A stretch of DNA of 9,828 bases, from assembly GCA_009775195.1 (NCBI GenBank), contig VSPF01000111.1:1-9828 (forward strand). Direction: 5' to 3'. The notes under the pieces are model-generated. The model ran no database searches. It was not told the origin of the DNA and saw only the letters and a program-made list of their open reading frames with translations. Of the stretch, positions 5,759-9,828 are shown one piece after another. The position numbers and the translations under genes are program-made. The stretch is from Muribaculaceae bacterium (GTDB lineage: Bacteria > Bacteroidota > Bacteroidia > Bacteroidales > Muribaculaceae). Position 1 is the stretch's first letter. The number at the start of each line of letters is the position of its first letter.

Positions 5759-6052
5759 TTATATGGTGGAACAATCAATTTTATCATATTCTGCATGAGT
5801 GCCTATAAATCGAATATAAATCCACTTTATTGTAAATTTAATAACAACAACCAACCTATGTTGGTTGCCCTTGATATTAAACACATAGTGTTGATTACCA
5901 ACATTGTCTACGCTGTTAAAAGTTTTTTTGACATCGGCAAAGCACTCCCATCGAGCAGCTTTTACTATTTTCAACCACTCTTGCAAAGCTGTCTTTGTAT
6001 CCGGATGTTTTGAAATATAATCCTTAAGGGGTTCTTCTGTTATTACTCTCAT
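5759..6052 (-). CDS. higB: HigB-type toxin (mRNA interferase)
   Basis: A 97-residue toxin matching the HigB family (PF09907 type): W27 in LQEWLKIV, then ARWECFADVKKTFNSVD, VFNIKGNQHRLVVVI (57-71) and the conserved C-terminal IRFIGTHAEYDKID (80-93). Family members are RelE-fold ribonucleases that cleave mRNA, usually on the ribosome. The ATG at 6052 is used rather than one at 6163 because the family begins here (MRVITEEPLKDYI) and a good promoter lies just upstream, within the longer frame. The gene is clearly more AT-rich than the flanking housekeeping genes, consistent with horizontal acquisition of the pair. No key residue is visibly missing, so it is probably active. Confidence 0.9.
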   Translation of the reverse strand: MRVITEEPLKDYISKHPDTKTALQEWLKIVKAARWECFADVKKTFNSVDNVGNQHYVFNIKGNQHRLVVVIKFTIKWIYIRFIGTHAEYDKIDCSTI

Positions 6053-6076
6053 TTGGTATAGGCTTATGCCGTATTG

Positions 6077-6108
6077 CAAAATTATAAATAAAATTTCATA
6101 AATGCAAA
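6077..6108 (-). promoter_or_regulatory. Promoter of higBA
   Basis: On the minus strand TTTG (6108-6105), a 20-base spacer and TAATTTTG (6084-6077) match the -33/-7 Bacteroidetes promoter closely. Transcription should begin near 6070, giving a leader of about 18 bases to the higB ATG at 6052. Confidence 0.7.
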
Positions 6109-6249
6109 TACCGGGAAAAGATTTCACATGAGTTCCTATAATTGCTGTCTCTTGCCTTCCCAAAACATGTTCTGCGATTTCGGCATGCGCTCAACAAATC
6201 ACCCTTAGGCCGGCTTATGCAATTTTCTCCAAATTTTTTTGCCAAAATA

Positions 6250-6281
6250 TTTGGTTTATAAAATAAATCGCTTTACATTTG
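6250..6281 (+). promoter_or_regulatory. Promoter of the membrane protein-regulator pair
   Basis: TTTG (6250-6253), a 20-base spacer and TACATTTG (6274-6281) form a well-matched -33/-7 pair. The expected start near 6288 leaves a leader of about 80 bases before the ATG at 6367; this leader contains the short dyad GTTTA/TAAAC around 6331-6345. Confidence 0.7.
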
Positions 6282-6366
6282 CATCGAATTTCAGGGCGGA
6301 CTCCTATTCGCTCTTTTTTAAGAGAAATACAGTTTACATTATAAACCGTTTTACACAAACAAAATT

Positions 6367-6999
6367 ATGGAAGACAAGAAACTCTCCCCCCAAGAAAGCA
6401 TGGCCCTCATCAGCCAGATGATAGAGGCCACAAAGCAGCGCATCGCCATGCCCGACCTCCGCATCTCGGTCTTGTGGGCTGCACTAAGCATCGTTTCAGC
6501 AACAATCGTATTAGTTGTAAGCCTGGTTTCTTACAACCCGCTTATCAATCTCGTGTGGTTCGCCATACCGGTCATAGGCATACCGGCCAATATCCTGATG
6601 GCCCGCAAATCCGGTACATCGAAAGGAGCCAAGACAGTCATCGACACAATCAGCGACAAAATATGGAAGAGCGTTGGCCTGATAGCCATATTACTGACAA
6701 TCGCCTGCATTATCTTCAACCTCTTGGGCTACCCACAGGCATGGCTCACAATGTTCTTCTACGCCTTCATAGTAGTGGGCTTCGGAGCCGCCATGACGGG
6801 GATAATACTCAAAGAGAACTCCTATGTTTTCGGCGGAATATTCTCAATCATAGTCGGCTTCGTGGTAACAGCCATGAGCATTTGCGGCAAACCCCTTCTC
6901 ATCGTTTGGGTACTACCGCTATATATGGTCTGCTTCCTGCTGATGTTTATAGTGCCGGCATTTATAATACGTAAAAAAATTATCGCAGCAAAACGATGA
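6367..6999 (+). CDS. Six-helix integral membrane protein of unknown function
   Basis: A 210-residue inner-membrane protein. Residues 1-32 are a polar, helical cytosolic head (EDKKLSPQESMALISQMIEAT). Six hydrophobic segments follow at about 34-54, 58-78, 102-120, 125-148, 152-171 and 177-201, with a basic/polar loop at 79-101 (ARKSGTSKGAK) and a basic C-terminal tail (RKKIIAAKR). No catalytic or transporter motif is recognised. The next gene encodes a winged-helix regulator whose ATG overlaps this stop codon (ATGA), and similar membrane protein plus small winged-helix pairs occur in other Bacteroidetes. The likely arrangement is a membrane component whose level is controlled by its partner, or a sensor of the envelope; this is inference. 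Sense-strand ATG at 6367 is the first start after the promoter. Confidence 0.8.
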   Translation: MEDKKLSPQESMALISQMIEATKQRIAMPDLRISVLWAALSIVSATIVLVVSLVSYNPLINLVWFAIPVIGIPANILMARKSGTSKGAKTVIDTISDKIWKSVGLIAILLTIACIIFNLLGYPQAWLTMFFYAFIVVGFGAAMTGIILKENSYVFGGIFSIIVGFVVTAMSICGKPLLIVWVLPLYMVCFLLMFIVPAFIIRKKIIAAKR

Positions 7000-7277
7000 A
7001 AGAACTGAATCCATTGCTCCATTCTCAGTTGAGACTTGCCGTAATGTCGATTCTAATGAATGTCGAAGAAGCCGATTTCGTATATCTTCGCGAGAAAACC
7101 GAATCGACAGCCGGCAACCTGAGCGTACAGTTAGACAAGCTTTCGGCTGCAGGGTACATCTCTATCGAAAAAGGATTTGTCGGTAAGAAGACACGTACCG
7201 TATGCCGCATCACCCCGCAAGGCCAAGCCGCCTTCGAGGAATATGTCGAGACACTCAAACAATATCTACCTCTATAA
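6996..7277 (+). CDS. Winged-helix DNA-binding regulator (PF13601-like, MarR-related)
   Basis: A 93-residue protein that is essentially a single winged-helix domain. Helix 1 is HSQLRLAVMSILMNV (9-23); the recognition helix region is STAGNLSVQLDKLSAAGYI (37-55); the beta wing is EKGFVGKKTRTVCRITPQG (58-76); and a final helix AAFEEYVETLKQYL probably dimerises. The TAGNLS..L.KL...GYI pattern is typical of the small winged-helix family found beside membrane proteins. No ligand-binding domain is present, so signal input may be direct or through the partner membrane protein. It overlaps the upstream gene by 4 bases, implying translational coupling, and the pair probably regulates its own promoter. 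The transcript ends at the hairpin at 7282-7324. Confidence 0.87.
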   Translation: MKELNPLLHSQLRLAVMSILMNVEEADFVYLREKTESTAGNLSVQLDKLSAAGYISIEKGFVGKKTRTVCRITPQGQAAFEEYVETLKQYLPL

Positions 7278-7281
7278 AAAC

Positions 7282-7324
7282 AAATCGGTTAGCAATAGTC
7301 CAAAATTCTACTGCTAACCGATTT
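7282..7324. terminator. Bidirectional intrinsic terminator
   Basis: A perfect 13-bp stem pairs AAATCGGTTAGCA (7282-7294) with TGCTAACCGATTT (7312-7324) across a 17-base loop. It starts four bases after the winged-helix gene stop. The plus-strand tail is ATTTACTTTATATT; the minus-strand tail is GTTTTTATAG, a good U-tract. It therefore serves both the plus-strand pair and the minus-strand lipoprotein gene ending at 7400. Confidence 0.82.
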
Positions 7325-7369
7325 ATTTACTTTATATTAGCTAAAATAAGGGTTCTAATTCTTTAAAGT

Positions 7370-7397
7370 TAAACCATAAACTTTAAACCTTAAACTT
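7370..7397. repeat. Heptamer tandem repeat tract B (4 units)
   Basis: Four head-to-tail units read TAAACCA, TAAACTT, TAAACCT and TAAACTT, ending two bases before the lipoprotein stop codon. The tract shares 15 identical bases with tract A at 3947-3961. Together with the preceding TTTAAAGTT it can fold into a 9-bp stem (7362-7370 with 7379-7387). Confidence 0.7.
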
Positions 7398-7399
7398 AA

Positions 7400-8266
7400 T
7401 CAGTCAATCTTGACTACGAGATAATTCGACAGGCTCCAGAATTGGGCCGGGTTGGTAATCTGCAGAACCTTGTGGCCGTTGACATCGACAATGCGATAGC
7501 TGCTCTCGGGCTGTTTGGTCAGCACCTCGGCCTTGTTGCTGTTAAGGTCGATGGCCGTGAGGGTGCGCTTGTCGGCCTTGGTGAAGAAGGCACGGTCGAA
7601 GTCGCCCTCCATTATCTTGGTCTTGCGCAAGAAGCCGGTCTCGATTATATTGTTCTCCTTCAGCTCATTCTTGTTGCCAATCGCATAGTAGCAGGTATTG
7701 AGCTCGTTGGTAAGCTCAATGTTCTGCTTGTCGGTCGAGTCGCGCTCGGCGGTTACAGTATTGACAGTGGTGTTGAGCGAGTCAACCTGTGCATCAAGAT
7801 TGCCAATCTTTGTCTGCGCTTCGCCAAGGCTTGTGCGCAACGATGCAATTTCCTGGGCCTGGCCATCGAGCTGTGTGCGCAGCGACGTGATAGTCTGCTG
7901 CAGCTTGCTGTTGTTGAGATTCGATTTCGAAAGCTTCTTCTCGAGGTCTTCGAGCTGGTGACGGCGCTGCACCAAGGTCTCCTGGATGGCGGCAATGTCG
8001 GCACGGATTTGTTCGCGCTGGCCCGGGGTCTCACTGCCGCCGCTTACAGTAAGTATGTTCTCGAGTTGCTTGATTTGCTCCATGCTCGACGAAATTTCGT
8101 TGACAAGGCCAAGCAACTGGTCACGGTCGCTGACCGCATCGGCAAGTTCCTCGCGCGAGGCTTCGGCCACGGCCTGCGCCTGACGTAACTGCTCTTCCTT
8201 CTCCTTGTTGCTGCAACCGGTAAAGACGAGCGCGGCAGCAACGCAAAGTGTTAAAATCTTCTTCAT
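7400..8266 (-). CDS. Coiled-coil lipoprotein, Cbp1 (collagen-binding adhesin)-like
   Basis: A 288-residue surface or periplasmic lipoprotein. The ATG at 8266 is preferred to one 14 codons upstream because it starts a lipoprotein signal: KK, hydrophobic core, and lipobox FTGC with Cys18 as lipidation site. Residues about 20-190 are a long heptad-patterned coiled coil rich in Glu, Gln, Leu and Arg. The C-terminal about 190-288 is globular, with TCYYAIGNKNELKENNIIETG and a closing QFWSLSNYLVVKID. The pattern resembles the Cbp1 family of Bacteroides, annotated as collagen-binding glycoprotein adhesins; collagen binding here is inference. Two D(S/T)(hydrophobic/T) sequons of the Bacteroides O-glycosylation type are present: DSL at 162-164 and DST at 176-178. 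It follows rsmI by 19 bases and is probably co-transcribed. Confidence 0.75.
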   Translation of the reverse strand: MKKILTLCVAAALVFTGCSNKEKEEQLRQAQAVAEASREELADAVSDRDQLLGLVNEISSSMEQIKQLENILTVSGGSETPGQREQIRADIAAIQETLVQRRHQLEDLEKKLSKSNLNNSKLQQTITSLRTQLDGQAQEIASLRTSLGEAQTKIGNLDAQVDSLNTTVNTVTAERDSTDKQNIELTNELNTCYYAIGNKNELKENNIIETGFLRKTKIMEGDFDRAFFTKADKRTLTAIDLNSNKAEVLTKQPESSYRIVDVNGHKVLQITNPAQFWSLSNYLVVKID

Positions 8267-8285
8267 AATCAATAGTTGAATGTTG

Positions 8286-9026
8286 TTAATCGAGAGCCGC
8301 GTCTTCATCGCGGCGGTATTTGTTTTTATGACGGCGCTCCTCGGCCGACGGTTTGGCCTCAGGCGCTACAACTATAACAATCTCGCCTCGGGCTTGGTTC
8401 TGTTGATAATAATCGCGCAAATATCCCAAGGTGCCGCGCTCGGTAGTATCGTAGAGTTTTGAAATCTCACGACTGACAGAGGCTTCGCGTTCGTCGCCAC
8501 ACACCTCGGCAAGCTCGGCAAGGGTGCGCGCCAGACGCACAGGCGATTCATATATAACAACCGTACAGGGCAACGAGGCCAGAAACGCAAGGCGCGTTGC
8601 CCGCCCCTTTTTAGGTGGCAAAAAACCCTCGAAGAAAAATTTATCGCAAGGGAGCCCCGAATTTACCAATGCCGGCACGAAGGCCGTCGCGCCGGGCAAG
8701 GTCTCTACGGGCAGTCCGCGCCGGCGGCACTCTCGCGAGAGCATGAAGCCCGGGTCGCTTATGCCCGGCGTGCCGGCATCCGACACAAGGGCTACATTCT
8801 CGCCCGAAGCTATGCGGTCGAGAACGGGAGTCAGGTCTTTATGTTCGTTGAACTTGTGATGACTTGCCATAGGGGTGGCAATGTCGAAATGACGCATCAG
8901 CGTTGCCGATGTGCGAGTGTCCTCGGCAAGTATCAGCGAGGCACCCTTTAGCACCTCTACCGCGCGCGGCGTCATGTCGCCAAGATTGCCCACCGGCGTG
9001 GGTACTATATAGAGTTTGCCGGGCAT
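8286..9026 (-). CDS. rsmI: 16S rRNA (cytidine1402-2'-O)-methyltransferase RsmI
   Basis: A 246-residue enzyme that uses S-adenosylmethionine to 2'-O-methylate C1402 in the 16S rRNA decoding centre. Tetrapyrrole-methylase-fold motifs in order are LYIVPTPVGNLGDMTPRA (5-22), LILAEDTRTS (31-40), HHKFNEH (56-62), VALVSDAGTPGISDPG (78-93), LPGATAFVPALVNSGLP (110-126), FFEGFLPPKKGRA (131-143), IYESPVRL (158-165) and SREISKLYDTTERGTL (185-200). The C-terminus from about 225 is a charged, basic tail. The ATG at 9026 is chosen because the family starts MxGxLYIVPTPIGNL; an in-frame ATG 22 codons earlier adds an unrelated extension lying inside the upstream gene. That gene's TGA overlaps this ATG by one base (TGATG), indicating coupled translation. 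Confidence 0.95.
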   Translation of the reverse strand: MPGKLYIVPTPVGNLGDMTPRAVEVLKGASLILAEDTRTSATLMRHFDIATPMASHHKFNEHKDLTPVLDRIASGENVALVSDAGTPGISDPGFMLSRECRRRGLPVETLPGATAFVPALVNSGLPCDKFFFEGFLPPKKGRATRLAFLASLPCTVVIYESPVRLARTLAELAEVCGDEREASVSREISKLYDTTERGTLGYLRDYYQQNQARGEIVIVVAPEAKPSAEERRHKNKYRRDEDAALD

Positions 9027-9598
9027 CACTGTGGCATATTTGCGGCTACTATAGCCATAAAGTCGGCGACATTGGGGTCGGTCTTGTCCCACATCATGTC
9101 GTTGTAGAGATAGTCGCAGGCCTCGGCATAAGAGTCCATATCGGCAAGTAGCTTCAGCGTCTCGGTGAAGTCGGCATCATCGCCTTCGAAGAGTTCGCGC
9201 CTGAAACGGAAGCGGTCGTTAAGCGTAAAAGCCTTGAGCAGTTTTGTGTTAGGGCCTTCGCTATGCTTAACCTCGCTTGCCACCGCCGACTCGGCAGCCA
9301 CTGCCTCGGGCACGACCTGAGGCTCCACGGCCTCCTGGTCTTTGACTTCTTCCATGTGCGGGTCTTCGTATGCCTCCCATGCTTCCTCTTCCGCCTCTTC
9401 TTCGGCTCGGGCATCTGCCTCGGGTTCGGTTTCTTCATGGGCAGTAGCTGTGCGGAGATAGCTGTCGAGAGCCGACGTATATTCTTCTACCTTATCAGCC
9501 AACATGTTGCGAGCCTCGGCACTGTCGCGGTCACGCAGTACGCGAAGCAAGCCCTCAAGCTCGATATTGATTTGTATAAGTTGGTCTATGTCAGTCAT
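9026..9598 (-). CDS. Conserved acidic protein of unknown function upstream of rsmI
   Basis: A 190-residue protein that I do not recognise by name. Residues 1-50 look helical (IDQLIQINIELEGLLRVLRD, then a segment rich in Ala/Glu). Residues about 52-115 are a very acidic Glu/Ala/Val/Pro linker, probably disordered. Residues about 117-190 form a compact helical domain with a striking core, KLLKAFTLNDRFRFRRELF (119-137), followed by ETLKLLADMDSYAEACDYLYNDM (146-168) and DFMAIVAANMP. The FTLNDRFRFRRELF stretch feels like a conserved Bacteroidetes signature. No signal peptide or membrane segment is present, so it should be cytosolic. It is the first gene of the rsmI-lipoprotein cluster and overlaps rsmI by one base; a link to ribosome or envelope function can only be guessed from context. 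Confidence 0.75.
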   Translation of the reverse strand: MTDIDQLIQINIELEGLLRVLRDRDSAEARNMLADKVEEYTSALDSYLRTATAHEETEPEADARAEEEAEEEAWEAYEDPHMEEVKDQEAVEPQVVPEAVAAESAVASEVKHSEGPNTKLLKAFTLNDRFRFRRELFEGDDADFTETLKLLADMDSYAEACDYLYNDMMWDKTDPNVADFMAIVAANMPQ

Positions 9599-9619
9599 AT
9601 ATTGGCAAATTAGAACAAA

Positions 9620-9673
9620 CGGTGTTTAACTCTTTAAATTTTACACGGTAAAAATCTCAAGAGTTAAACACCG
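9620..9673. terminator. 15-bp inverted repeat with nested inner stem; probable terminator or attenuator
   Basis: CGGTGTTTAACTCTT (9620-9634) is the perfect reverse complement of 9659-9673. The 24-base spacer holds a second stem, TTTTAC (9639-9644) with GTAAAA (9648-9653). On the minus strand it begins 18 bases after the upstream gene's stop and is followed by TTTGTTCT, a modest U-tract, so it probably ends that transcript. Its right arm touches the -7 box of the next gene, so an operator role is also possible. Confidence 0.55.
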
Positions 9674-9701
9674 CAAATATATGAAATATTTTTATTTCAA
9701 A
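9674..9701 (-). promoter_or_regulatory. Candidate promoter for the acidic protein-rsmI-lipoprotein cluster
   Basis: The minus strand reads TATATTTG (9681-9674), a perfect -7 consensus match, directly beside the inverted repeat. TTTG at 9701-9698 could be the -33 element, but the 16-base spacer is shorter than usual. Transcription would begin near 9667, inside the repeat arm, giving a leader of about 70 bases. Confidence 0.45.
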
Positions 9702-9828
9702 AATGTTTTTGTCAGCAAATTTTCACAGGCTTCCCTAACCTCGCGGCGCGGGCAGAAGAACCCGTTGACCAAAATCACCACCACGTGTGTCGGTTTACCC
9801 TTGACATCGAGCTTATAACCTGCATAGC
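9692..9828 (-). CDS. C-terminal end of a probable D-alanyl-D-alanine carboxypeptidase (PBP4/DacB-like), partial
   Basis: Only the last 44 or so residues lie in the window; the rest is beyond the right edge. The frame ends at TAA (9694-9692) and reads AGYKLDVKGKPTHVVVILVN followed by GFFCPRREVREACENLLTK. The pattern of a Gly-Tyr, a short basic turn (KGKP), a hydrophobic strand VVVILVN and a final amphipathic helix is how class C-type DD-peptidases of the PBP4 family usually finish. Such enzymes trim peptidoglycan in the periplasm. No active-site motif (SxxK, SxN, KTG) is inside the window, so the assignment rests on the C-terminal pattern alone. The 9620-9673 hairpin follows its stop. Confidence 0.55.
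   Translation of the reverse strand, partial: YAGYKLDVKGKPTHVVVILVNGFFCPRREVREACENLLTKTFLK

Larger units (their letters stand above)
6053..6366. other. Intergenic region between higB and the membrane-protein gene (no gene)
   Basis: This AT-rich stretch of over 300 bases has no credible coding sequence on either strand; open frames are short and unlike known proteins. It holds two divergent Bacteroidetes-type promoters, one for higBA (6077-6108) and one for the membrane-protein gene (6250-6281). The 9-mer GGCTTATGC occurs twice in the same orientation, at 6061-6069 (around the expected higB start point) and at 6212-6220. Confidence 0.6.

Noticed and set aside
5591..6013. Plus-strand open frame of 140 codons
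   Set aside because: It is antisense across higA and higB, with no family pattern.
6053..6163. N-terminal extension of HigB by 37 residues
   Set aside because: The added residues are not part of the HigB family and cover the promoter at 6077-6108.
7442..8188. Open frame of 248 codons on the plus strand
   Set aside because: It is antisense to the coiled-coil lipoprotein, whose lipobox, heptads and C-terminal domain are clearly real; the product is low in information and has no start-region support.
9154..9438. Basic Lys/Arg-rich open frame on the minus strand
   Set aside because: It is a shifted frame of the acidic linker region of the protein at 9026-9598; Glu/Ala codons read one base off give Lys/Arg.

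Overview
The window looks like a chromosomal segment from a gut Bacteroidales bacterium, most likely a Muribaculaceae (S24-7) relative. The grounds are protein families typical of the group (DUF5106, GYF_2-CD225, Cbp1-like coiled-coil lipoprotein, plant-like MnmA), promoters of the Bacteroidetes type (-33 TTTG, about 20 nt spacer, -7 TAnnTTTG), weak or absent Shine-Dalgarno sequences, and moderately GC-rich genes separated by AT-rich gaps. The family-level assignment is inference. No rRNA, tRNA, CRISPR array, transposase or phage gene was seen.

Layout. (1) 1-3929, minus strand: a tight four-gene operon read right to left, encoding an exported DUF5106 thioredoxin-fold protein, the tRNA thiouridylase MnmA, a bifunctional-nuclease-family protein with a UVR tail, and a NupG-like nucleoside:H+ symporter whose last residues run off the left edge. 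(2) 3930-4172: a divergent intergenic region with a 7-bp tandem repeat tract, a 10-bp hairpin, three operator-like dyads and two opposed -7 boxes. (3) 4173-5291, plus strand: a GYF_2-CD225 membrane protein, then a small Rossmann protein preceded by two adjacent hairpins. (4) 5332-5359: a very strong shared terminator. (5) 5381-6052, minus strand: an AT-rich higBA toxin-antitoxin module with a good promoter. (6) 6250-7277, plus strand: a promoter driving a six-helix membrane protein and a winged-helix regulator with a 4-bp overlap, closed by a bidirectional terminator. (7) 7400-9598, minus strand: an acidic protein of unknown function, rsmI (16S rRNA methyltransferase) and a Cbp1-like coiled-coil lipoprotein, compactly arranged. 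(8) 9692-9828, minus strand: the end of a probable D-Ala-D-Ala carboxypeptidase, separated from region 7 by a 15-bp inverted repeat.

How the genes fit together. The left operon joins tRNA thiolation (MnmA) with nucleoside uptake and an envelope protein, and spacing and overlaps argue for co-transcription. higBA is self-contained. The membrane protein and winged-helix pair is probably a small regulatory unit. The rsmI cluster joins rRNA methylation with a surface lipoprotein. Nothing here is a clear multi-gene novel system. The best leads are the GYF_2-CD225 (IFITM-fold) protein with its dyad-rich promoter region, the heptamer repeat tracts found at two places, the shortened Rossmann protein behind tandem hairpins, the redox-dead-looking DUF5106 protein, and the unassigned acidic protein coupled to rsmI.
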